From Pseudomonadota bacterium (GTDB taxonomy: Bacteria; Cyanobacteriota; Vampirovibrionia; Obscuribacterales; Obscuribacteraceae), in NCBI GenBank assembly GCA_021324135.1, contig JAJPJO010000320.1:1-49782 (forward strand): a stretch of 49,782 nucleotides of DNA, written 5' to 3'. Both the position numbers and the translations under genes were made by a program. This document shows positions 16,642-24,800 of the stretch, piece by piece. Every line of letters starts with the position of its first letter. The stretch's first letter is position 1. The notes beneath the pieces were generated by a model that was given only the letters and a program-made list of their open reading frames with translations, searched no databases and had not been told where the DNA came from.

Positions 16642-17441
16642 GTTCCCTCCGCTGATAGATCGTGGCTTTGGTTCTTGATTCTGCCCATCGCCAATCGTTC
16701 GGCGCCGAATTGCCTGGATCTTTGCGCTTTGGGCCAGGTGATGCCGGCGATGTACAGAATCATTCCCAGGAGAATGATCAGAACATATGGAATGGAAGGC
16801 AAGGCAAAGTTTGACGGTTGATCAGGCTCGAGGAAAAAGGCAGCGAATATGATTATGACTGCACCAAATGTGGTGAGGATCTTCGGTATCAAACGAGATT
16901 CACTCCACAAATCGACGCGCTTGATGCCGTTGATGTGCTGGCTGATATGCATCGCTCTATAGTTATCGACCAGAACTTGCATGACGATTTCATCTCTGGG
17001 ATTCAAGAGCACCGGAGTCAGCTCGACCGATGACTTGGCGACGCTCTGAATCAGCGATTTCGGTGATGTTGAGGATGCTCCTGGAAGCCGTCTGTCCAAA
17101 TCGGCAGGCCAGGTCTCGATTACGTCGACCTCGAGTATGCGCGCATCGGGATTGAGTTCCAGAAGGAATGGTGAATGATAATCGGAGAGCGTCACTGGTA
17201 CGTTGCCATCGTTGCACAAGCTGAGGTGAAGGAGATAGGCTTCCTCCACGGATTGATCGGCGAACAGCACCTGCAGCTTGTCTCTTGCCGAGCCTTTCAT
17301 GGCGATCAATGGCTCAGCCCGGATGGTAAAGATGGAAACGTGCTTGCGCTGTTTATTCAGCCACCAGAGCGTCAAGGTGATGGTTACCGTGACCAGGCAA
17401 GCACAAAGTGTGGCGATCGGCGCGAGAAGTCTGATATCCAT
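16638..17441 (-). CDS. Membrane protein of unknown function, coupled to the receptor-like gene
   Basis: 267 residues. There is an N-terminal membrane helix (about 8-28), a soluble domain of about 170 residues (about 32-195) containing LLHLSLCNDGNVPVTLSDYH, which reads like a beta-sandwich strand pattern, and then two more membrane helices (about 198-215 and 222-242) and a short basic tail. No family recognised. The last four bases overlap the start of the CHASE3-HAMP gene (ATGA), so translation is coupled. A physical partnership, for example as a ligand-binding or inhibitory subunit for the receptor, is a reasonable guess but only from position. Confidence 0.7.
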   Translation of the reverse strand: MDIRLLAPIATLCACLVTVTITLTLWWLNKQRKHVSIFTIRAEPLIAMKGSARDKLQVLFADQSVEEAYLLHLSLCNDGNVPVTLSDYHSPFLLELNPDARILEVDVIETWPADLDRRLPGASSTSPKSLIQSVAKSSVELTPVLLNPRDEIVMQVLVDNYRAMHISQHINGIKRVDLWSESRLIPKILTTFGAVIIIFAAFFLEPDQPSNFALPSIPYVLIILLGMILYIAGITWPKAQRSRQFGAERLAMGRIKNQSHDLSAEGT

Positions 17442-17510
17442 AACGGTTTGCCCGCAAAAGCACCCAAGCTTAAATTACCCGCGAGCAGCGAAAATCTACC
17501 CGGCAGGTCC

Positions 17511-17526
17511 CTTCGCGATCGCGAAG
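17511..17526. repeat. Perfect 16-base palindrome between two minus-strand genes
   Basis: CTTCGCGATCGCGAAG is its own reverse complement. It lies in the 126-base gap after the stop of the 17568-19157 gene and 70 bases before the start of the 16638-17441 gene. It could be an operator for the receptor pair, or a hairpin in the RNA; no T-run follows, so it is a poor terminator. Its core GCGATCGC equals the HIP1 octamer of cyanobacteria. Confidence 0.5.
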
Positions 17527-17567
17527 AATTGCCCTTCAGGTGGGGCTCAAGGATGGCAATCGGCTCA

Positions 17568-19157
17568 TTACCGTGATTGGGCCTTGATCTCATCCAACAA
17601 CTTAAGACGGCTGTTGAACTGATCCTTATTTGTCGTATGAGTTTTTATCTGACGCCAATTTCTGTACTCGAACAATAGATTCAACCGCGCTGTCTCTGCC
17701 AGGTTGATGCTAGCCCCGGAGGCATAGGCGGTTGCACCAGCGGCGAGAACTTTATTGGCCAGCGGCGGATCAGTGTAGTAACGCCAACCGGCAAGCACCT
17801 GAGTGATACCATTGCCGATGCGCGGCGGACCGACGAGACCGGCAAAGGTAACATTCTCAATCAAGGATGCCCTCGCTTTCTTCTTCTCGGCCAGTTGTGC
17901 CTGGTTGACTTGCCGGATGAATTTCTCGGCAGTGCCAAACGCCCCGGCGCGCCTGGCGAGCAGTTCGGCATAACGATTGGCATCGGTGTTGGAGTTTGAA
18001 GCTCTCGAGAGCATGCGGGCGAGCTCCTGTCTGTCGCTGGAAAATTGTTCCAGAGTTTTCACCTCAGTGCCGCGCAATCGATTCGGCACAAGCCTTCGAG
18101 CAGCCGAGCCGCTTATATTGCCGGTGGCCCGCCCCACTGTGGGTGTGACTATGACAACCGCTCCACTGAGGATCGAGAAGATCCCGGCACTTCCCTGCAT
18201 ACGAGGCAGGCGCTTATGATTGCCCACAAGAGAAATTATATTTCCAGTCGATCCGAGCGAATTCTTCATGAGATCGAGGATATAACTGCAGTTTTGATAA
18301 ACCCAGAAGCGATGCGTGGCCGCGTGAAATTGTTTGAATTCAGAGACGATCAGCGAGCGCAAATCCAGGAGCATTTTACCCTCGATCTCAATCAGTGCTT
18401 GATCCTCGGCTGAGAGCGCCGCCTCGCCGATTGCCTTGTTGCGCTGAGCGATCAAATCATCCAGTTCCTCACAAAGTCTGTACACTTGCTGCCGATAATG
18501 CGCGGGCGTCAGTCTTTCATGCCGCAGTTTCAAGTAATTGATCAGGTTGATATTCATCTCGATCAGATCGCCGCTGCCGCCGATGATCTGTCCCACGAGC
18601 TGCACTTTGTTTGCCAGAGCCAACCTGCTTCTGATCTTGCCGTTTTGAAATGGCAAGCCCGTCAAGCCGGTTTGAGCAGCTTCATTGGCGGCTTGTTTTT
18701 GCTCCGCCGGGCTCTCGTTTTTTAACTCAACCTGCTCCTGCGCCAGTTCGGCATTATCGGGCAGGTTGTCTTCGGTGTCGAAGCGCAGATTTCCCTTGGG
18801 CAGTTTCTCGCGGGCTAATTTGTAGCGATAGCGCATCTGAATGATCTGACTGGTAAGAGTCATCGCCGATGTCGTCTCGGAGTAAGCAAACATTCTTCTC
18901 TGCCTGGCTCGCGAAACCCTCGTGGTCTTCATGCGAAAAACGGTGTTCAGTCGCTCTAAGTCAGTCTCCTTCTCGATGATCAGGCGGCTGAGTCGGTCGA
19001 TGCGGGCCAGGGGATCATCACTGGCAGTCGGCTCTGCTGGCGCCGCCTCCGCGGCAGACAAAATCAGTTGACCGGCCCACAAAAGAATGAGAAGCCGGAC
19101 AATGAAAGCGACCTTGCATTCAGAGGCATTAAATCCGACTCTTGGCTCAACGATCAT
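17568..19157 (-). CDS. Large secreted or membrane-associated protein, family unknown
   Basis: 529 residues, ATG at 19157. The N-terminus has about 18 polar residues before a hydrophobic segment (FIVRLLILLWAGQLILSAAEAAPA), which reads as a long signal peptide or anchor. Most of the protein is helical and rich in Arg, Glu and Leu, with coiled-coil-like stretches (SRLIIEKETDLERLNTVF). A central hydrophobic block (SAGIFSILSGAVVIVTPTVG, about 325-345) could cross or touch the membrane. Another lies near 475-500 (LANKVLAAGATAYASGASI). I know no family. The pattern helical region, Asn/Gly-rich turn, hydrophobic block is also seen in the product of 19807-20778, and the two may be remote relatives. 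It is divergent from the EF-hand gene with a 173-base gap. Confidence 0.65.
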   Translation of the reverse strand: MIVEPRVGFNASECKVAFIVRLLILLWAGQLILSAAEAAPAEPTASDDPLARIDRLSRLIIEKETDLERLNTVFRMKTTRVSRARQRRMFAYSETTSAMTLTSQIIQMRYRYKLAREKLPKGNLRFDTEDNLPDNAELAQEQVELKNESPAEQKQAANEAAQTGLTGLPFQNGKIRSRLALANKVQLVGQIIGGSGDLIEMNINLINYLKLRHERLTPAHYRQQVYRLCEELDDLIAQRNKAIGEAALSAEDQALIEIEGKMLLDLRSLIVSEFKQFHAATHRFWVYQNCSYILDLMKNSLGSTGNIISLVGNHKRLPRMQGSAGIFSILSGAVVIVTPTVGRATGNISGSAARRLVPNRLRGTEVKTLEQFSSDRQELARMLSRASNSNTDANRYAELLARRAGAFGTAEKFIRQVNQAQLAEKKKARASLIENVTFAGLVGPPRIGNGITQVLAGWRYYTDPPLANKVLAAGATAYASGASINLAETARLNLLFEYRNWRQIKTHTTNKDQFNSRLKLLDEIKAQSR

Positions 19158-19330
19158 GGATTGACAGCAACAAAGACATGCAGGAATGGCGATGTCCGGT
19201 CTTGTAATATTAACATTTGTCGGCTGTTTGTAAGTCTGCGGTTTGTGGAATTGTTTGAGGAGCGGGTGGTCATTGGAACGCTCTGAGCGGCAGCACTATC
19301 CGAGCACGACATGACGATGAGGTCAACAAC

Positions 19331-19726
19331 ATGTCTGATCCAAAAACCGAATCGAACACCAGCGACGATTTTCAAAACATATGGCTTTCATCGGTGATGC
19401 AAAAACCGGCAATCGGTGCACCACCACCCAAGAAGAAACAATCTCCCGTCGAGCAGAACCTCGAGCAGATCAAATCGTTTGCTTTCGAAACTTTCGATAA
19501 GCTTGACACCAATGGCAATGGCTTTTTGGAAACCAGCGAGCTCTATGCCTATATGCAAGACGAGAAAACGCCGATGAAGGAGAAGTCTTACATCATGTTT
19601 CTCCTCACTAATCAGAAAGAAATTGCCGAAAGCTATAAAGAATCGGATGATTCGAAAGACGGTATTTCTCGAGCTGATTTGAATCTTTACTTTCGCTTTT
19701 TGCTGGACAAGCTGGCAGAGAATTAA
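19331..19726 (+). CDS. Small EF-hand calcium-binding protein
   Basis: 131 residues, no signal peptide, so probably cytoplasmic unless exported by another route. After a Pro/Lys linker (APPPKKKQSP) comes a canonical EF-hand loop D-T-N-G-N-G-F-L-E-T-S-E at about residues 59-70, with Asp, Asn, Asn and Glu ligands in the right places. A second, poorer loop (SDDSKDGISRADL, about 103-115) has an irregular spacing and may bind weakly or only stabilise the pair. The helices between are amphipathic. GAGG lies about 9 bases before the ATG. The product could be a calcium sensor or buffer. A second EF-hand protein, the calpain-like protease at 41610-43367, lies in the same window. The downstream gene starts 80 bases after the stop. 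Confidence 0.85.
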   Translation: MSDPKTESNTSDDFQNIWLSSVMQKPAIGAPPPKKKQSPVEQNLEQIKSFAFETFDKLDTNGNGFLETSELYAYMQDEKTPMKEKSYIMFLLTNQKEIAESYKESDDSKDGISRADLNLYFRFLLDKLAEN

Positions 19727-19806
19727 AATCAACGGATCAAATGGTAATATGTTGCCTGGCTGCCATGGTTCGGGTGTAAACGGGCAGCCTCAAGAGGCGC
19801 CGGCAT

Positions 19807-20778
19807 ATGGTACCGCATTTGATATCGCAGCGCGAAAGCAAACCTTCGACCGAGGCAGGTCGCATCATTTTAATGGTACTATGTATGGTGCTGCTTTGCA
19901 TGGGCGGAGGAGCGGCGCCATGTCTTGCCCAGAGCAATCTCGTGGAGCGAGAGAAGCGCGAGCTTCTATCGGTAACCCGCTTCGAAAGTCTCTCCCAGTC
20001 CACAAAAGAAGTGGCCGTTCAACTCGAGATCTGGCCGCTGCTCAAGAATTTATACGAACAGAAGGCGTCACTTTCGCTGGCTCAGCGCCTGCACATTCGC
20101 GACAAAATTCTCGAGACCGTGATCGAGAGTTATCTCGACGCCGCCAGCGTCGAGGCGGAGGCGCAACGAGAGCAGGGGTATCTGCAGGCTATGAGGCAGA
20201 ACCTGCTCGAGCACCGTGACAAGCGCGTCGAGTTCAACAATGCCACGAACTTCATCGCCTCCGGCACACTCAATACGATCGGCTCAATCCTGCAGTTTTC
20301 ACCAAGGGCGCAACCATTGCCGGGCAACATGAATCAGATGCTCGGCGGCGTGGTCTCCGCCGGCATGTCCACTTATGCACTGAAGCAGAACGCCGGCGGC
20401 AAAACCCGCGGTCAAGGTCAGCCGACCGTGCTGGCCGAGCTCTTCGGCAGGCCGATAGACGAACGCACAACCTACCCGGAGAGCGTCTGGCGTTTCATCC
20501 ATGGCAGCTCTATCGACCACCCCCAGGAAACAAGAGCGCAAGTTCTCGAGGAACGCTGGATTGGCAGAGGCTACCTGGAGCGCCACGGCTCGAAGCGGGA
20601 GCGCCTGAAACTCGACCTGGTTTGCGGGGTAGCCGCTGCCCGGCGTTATATGACCATTGATGATCTGAATGATGAGATCAATATGATCTCCGATATTGGC
20701 GCCCTGGCAGGCTTAATGAGCCACCACTTGCGCGACTTGCTCACCCTGGTCGATTCCGACTTGCTCGGCGATAATTGA
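19807..20778 (+). CDS. Secreted helical protein, family unknown
   Basis: 323 residues from the ATG at 19807, with AGAGG 9 bases upstream. Residues 18-42 (IILMVLCMVLLCMGGG, then APCLAQ) form a signal peptide with likely cleavage after CLA; the Cys may also suggest a lipoprotein, but the lipobox is poor. The mature part starts with amphipathic helices (VAVQLEIWPLLKNLYEQKASL, AASVEAEAQREQGYLQAM). Then come an Asn-rich turn and a mildly hydrophobic, Gly-rich stretch (ASGTLNTIGSILQF, MLGGVVSAGMSTYAL), and a C-terminal helical part. It probably sits in the envelope. No recognised family. It lies downstream of the EF-hand gene on the same strand and shares a general layout with the protein of 17568-19157. 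Confidence 0.65.
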   Translation: MVPHLISQRESKPSTEAGRIILMVLCMVLLCMGGGAAPCLAQSNLVEREKRELLSVTRFESLSQSTKEVAVQLEIWPLLKNLYEQKASLSLAQRLHIRDKILETVIESYLDAASVEAEAQREQGYLQAMRQNLLEHRDKRVEFNNATNFIASGTLNTIGSILQFSPRAQPLPGNMNQMLGGVVSAGMSTYALKQNAGGKTRGQGQPTVLAELFGRPIDERTTYPESVWRFIHGSSIDHPQETRAQVLEERWIGRGYLERHGSKRERLKLDLVCGVAAARRYMTIDDLNDEINMISDIGALAGLMSHHLRDLLTLVDSDLLGDN

Positions 20779-20789
20779 GCGACGAGGGC

Positions 20790-21623
20790 TCAGGGGTTGT
20801 TGCCCGCCGGCGGATTATTGCCGCTCGGCACCGGGTTATTGCCGGTGGGAGCAGGATTATTGCCTGTGGGTAAGGGATTATTGCCTGAAGGTACTGCCGG
20901 ATTACCAGGGGCAATCGCGTTCGGATCGGCTGCCGGGGGAGTGCCTGTGGGCGGAACAGCCCCTGCGGGCGGAACGGATGGATTGGGCGTGGCGCTCGGA
21001 CTGACCGGAGCGCCTCCAGGAGGCGTGGCGGTCGGCGCTGCAGTTGGTGCGGGTGTCGGCGTTGGAGTGCTCGTCGGCGCAGAGGACGGGGTGCTCGAGG
21101 GTGTAGCCGGGAAGTTGGCCGGCTCCGTCTTGTGCATTGCCATCATGCCGAAGACCACCAGGCATACAACAATAACGATACCGATGATAATTGAATAGTT
21201 GGGAGCCGGTGGCTCACCTGATGCGGCGCCGCTTGAGGGACGATAAGAGCTTGCCACCGAATCTGGTGTCTGTTGAGGCCCGCCGCTTGTGCCGCTGGAG
21301 TAGGCGGCATAATTTTTCATCCACTGCGGTACCTCGCCGTCTTTCGGGGGAGGTTGCTGATCGCCCCTGGCGGCCGCTGGAGTGGGGATGGAGTCCAATT
21401 CATCTTTAGTGACCGAGCTTGGAGCCGCTCGACCGCTGCCGGGGTTCGGTATGGCATCAAGTTTGTCTGAAACAGGCTTGGTTGCTGTCGCCGGCGCTCG
21501 TGCCCCACCGACGGCCTTCGGCGTCGGAATAGCATCAAGCTGATCCTTTAGATTTCCGGACTCATGCCCTTGACATTGGTCCTTAGACTTGCCGCACACA
21601 TCGCATACAGAATTTGCGCTCAT
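20790..21623 (-). CDS. Single-pass membrane protein: Cys cluster, LDAIP repeats, Pro/Thr-rich exterior
   Basis: 277 residues. The N-terminus CDVCGKSKDQCQGH could hold a metal (three Cys, one His). Residues about 25-85 contain three copies of a short motif: DQLDAIPTP, DKLDAIPNP and DELDSIPTP, spaced by about 28 residues, perhaps a short binding motif repeated for avidity. A Pro/Gly/Ser-rich linker leads to one membrane helix at about 145-165 (SIIIGIVIVVCLVVFGMMAM). The rest is low-complexity Pro/Thr/Ala and then a seven-residue repeat (GNNP with P-[ST]) at the C-terminus. With the Cys end inside, the Pro/Thr tail would be outside, like a stalk or cell-wall-spanning tail. No family recognised. 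The upstream giant kinase-like gene is in the same direction but 250 bases away. The downstream neighbour converges with a 10-base gap. Confidence 0.75.
   Translation of the reverse strand: MSANSVCDVCGKSKDQCQGHESGNLKDQLDAIPTPKAVGGARAPATATKPVSDKLDAIPNPGSGRAAPSSVTKDELDSIPTPAAARGDQQPPPKDGEVPQWMKNYAAYSSGTSGGPQQTPDSVASSYRPSSGAASGEPPAPNYSIIIGIVIVVCLVVFGMMAMHKTEPANFPATPSSTPSSAPTSTPTPTPAPTAAPTATPPGGAPVSPSATPNPSVPPAGAVPPTGTPPAADPNAIAPGNPAVPSGNNPLPTGNNPAPTGNNPVPSGNNPPAGNNP
20812..20895. repeat. Four imperfect 21-base direct repeats inside a gene
   Basis: Units start at 20812, 20833, 20854 and 20875, each beginning with GG[AG]TTATTG. They encode the seven-residue repeat GNNP-x-P-[ST] at the C-terminus of the 20790-21623 product. 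This is a coding minisatellite that could vary in copy number by slippage. It is not a CRISPR array because there are no spacers. Confidence 0.85.
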
Positions 21624-21873
21624 ATCTCAATACCAGGTGAACTGACGTCCAAATACTTTACTAAACAACAGACTCGAATGATCCATATATAGGTACCCGG
21701 TTCACAAAGGGTGCCTTCTGTTTTATAAACCATACGGGCCTGATTTATAAACGTCCGAATTTCCTTTTTATTAAGCTCGAGCCCATCCATTGACAGGGGT
21801 ATCCCGTCCTCAGGCGGACACGGATCAGCACGACCCGGCCATTACCATTGGCTTGCAAATATGGGATAAACGC

Positions 21874-24800
21874 TTATGCATTCTCCAGCCATGACAACCA
21901 TGATGATGCTTCTTTACCTCGGCCGCTTTCTTTCAATAGCGCAGCGCGCTTGGCGACCGCCTCAGCCAGTCCAAGCTCGATCAGCCATTGCGCCAGGGGT
22001 TCAACGCCATCTTTGCCTGCCGCATCGCATATGGTGTCAAACTCGCTTGACAGATCGATTTGCTCGGCAGCTAACAGCTCGTTGAGCACTAAAGTGAGCG
22101 CATCAAATCTTTTCTCTCTCGCCAGCCTCAGGGCCAATGATTTCAAAAGCTGCCCTTGATCGTTGTGCGAGAGCTGGCGCACGATAATATCAGCAATCTT
22201 CGTGTTGTGTTCGGCAGCATGAATGATCAGCTCAGCGATTGCATCATGATTGTGCCCATTATCGATCATCGCTTCTGTAAGCGATTTAAAGGTTTTGAAA
22301 CCGTGCGAGTCGATCAAACTGATCGCCAGATTGACGACCGTGAATGGGAAACCTGCCTCCATCAGCCGCTCAGTCATCTGGTGCAGGATTGAATATCGCT
22401 CGTGCTCGGCAAGCGCTTCGGCAATGCGGAAAATACAGGCGCTCTTCTTGTGCTCGGCAAGCTCGACCACCATATAAGGAATTGCCTCAACATCATTTTC
22501 GTCCAGGAGCATGAACACGCTGAGTACAATCAGGTCATCGTACTGTTCATCAAGCGTTTCAGCGATTGGATCGGCAAGATCTGCATCCAGCTCGCCGGGA
22601 AAATCAAAGGTGCGCAAATTGTGCAGAGCCCGCATCAGCCCGGGCAGCTCTACATTCAACTCGAGCCAGCCTTGCTCTTGCGCCTCACTCTTGCTTGGCT
22701 CGGCCAATCGACGTTCCTTTTCCTCTTCGAGCGATTCATGCATGACTGCCAGCGAGTCTCGACAATCCTTGAGAGCGGCAATGAATATGGCGCATGTGAT
22801 ATCGTATTTGACACCACCATCGCGCAACAGTTTCATGAGCTCGTCCAGGCCTTCTTGAAATGAGGCAATCATGCGGACAATGCGCCCGATCGTTTGAAAA
22901 TCGTTTTTTGCCACCAGGGCGCTCAAGACCGATGTGGAATAAGCCGCCCCCAGGAAGCTCAAAGCCATAGGGGCGAGCCAATTGATCGCGCCTTGCTCGA
23001 GCAGATGCTCGAGCAAGTTGGCAAGAACGCTCTGGCGTTTGCCTCGCATCAGGCATTTCGTGAGAAGCTCGAGGCTCCGGGCTCGCTCCGTCCCGGTGGT
23101 CCGTTCAATCAAACGATCGCAGAATGCCAGCAAAGTTTTGCCGTCAACTCGCTCGACAAACTGCGCGATAATTGCGTCGAACAGATCGAATGAAGACTCC
23201 GCGGCAATCAGCAATGAAACTTCGATCAAGGCGTTGAGCTGGTTGTTCGACAAGAGATGGTGGCAGACGAAGTTCAATCCGTCGACCAGCTTGCCGCTCC
23301 ACAGATAGTGGCAGATACTCTGGAGCAAATCGAGGCGCTCGGTCGCGACAATGATCACCGAGAAATCGGCAATTTTTTCGTACATCTCCTGCCCGGCGGT
23401 GCCGGCAATCCACCATTGAAGCACCTTTTCGTAATCACCGGCTGTCAGCCTCTGCGCGATTTCGTCGGCTTGCTCGGTCTGGCCGATGACCTTAAGGAGA
23501 GATCTGAATGTTTGCAACAGATCGACGGTCGCCAGACACTGATCCATGGCCTTTGAGTCCCTGGTCTTTTGGCTGCCGAGCTGCACCTCCATCTCGTCCA
23601 GGCGCTCGAACAAATGGCCTACTTCCATTCGGCAACTGTTGAGGATGGTGTTCAGCTTTCTCAAGTTCGACTCGGATGCGGCTTGACCTGCCACCCTCAG
23701 CGGTTTCTCAGTCGGCGAGCTCTTGAGCGACGGTTGATCGCCATTAGTGACGACCCAGCGCAGAACACTTCTGAATACACCAACCTCATCCTTATTGGCA
23801 ATCAATGCCAGTATGCAGGTCAGACGCTTTTCGTCTCCCGACTCTGCCAGGTAGTTGACGATTATGCTGAGCGCTTTGGTCGATCGCCTCTCGAGCAGAC
23901 GGCGAGCGAACCTGTCGAGAATGCCGGAATCAGCCGATTCGGCAAGATAGCTGCTCTGCAAGCAGGCGAGCATCAAGTCTTGATCGAGAGATTCGATCAA
24001 TGTGATAACCGGATCATCGACGCTGCCGCGGCAGGAGATGGCAAACTTGAGCAAAACGTTGACTGCTTCACGACTTTCAGAAGAGGAATTGATTTTGCTG
24101 AATGCAGCACCAATCGAGACCAACAGGTTGGCTATATCACTTTGCGACACGAACGCCTTGGCCGTGATCGCCATGTCGAGCAGCTGCTGCTCGCTTATCG
24201 TTCCCCAGTCGGAGAGCAAGCGCAAAACTTTCAGATTGGGATTATCGACGCTGATTGCCACCGCGCCGCAGAACTTCGCCAACTTAGCGGTCTGGGGCGA
24301 GTTCAACCTGCCGGAGATGCGAGCCAGATCAAAAAAGGCATGTTGAGCCATTCCGTAGAGTTTGGATCGAAAGAGCCCCGAGCCGAGAGTCATGCCGGCA
24401 TCGAGCATACGCTCGTCGCAGCTTGCCGGCTGCTCCTCGGCGATCCTGTCCAGAAGCATCATTGCTGAATGCAAAACCTCCCGCGCCAGGGTATTTTGCG
24501 TCGAGGCCACCTCACTAGACATCTTGGCGGTCTGGTGCTCATTGGTCATAAGTAATTGCAGACCATATGATTGCAAAAGGTAGAATGTGGGCGAACGCCG
24601 CAAGAATACGTTTGGACTTTCCTTTGAGAAAAGCTCCGAGAGTCCGATGAGCAATCCCCGGTTATCGTCGAGAATTTTGAAGGCTAAGGCTTCGTTGCCG
24701 CTCTCGTATCGGCAGATTGCCAATGAGAGCGCCGTTAACTGGGCAAAGGATATCTCATCCTCCGCGTCCGCTTTTGCCGCGTTCAAAGCCAGCAAGAAGT

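Noticed and set aside
17515-17522. HIP1 octamer GCGATCGC as a cyanobacterial genome signature
   Set aside because: By eye I find only about three copies (7858, 16064, 17515) in 50 kb, close to chance and far below HIP1-rich cyanobacteria.
20812-20895. Regular 21-base repeats as a CRISPR array
   Set aside because: The repeats are directly adjacent without spacers and encode a seven-residue protein repeat.
23569-24468. Plus-strand open frame of 299 codons
   Set aside because: It lies inside the giant kinase-like gene on the opposite strand, which has clear domain content; the frame has no recognisable motif.
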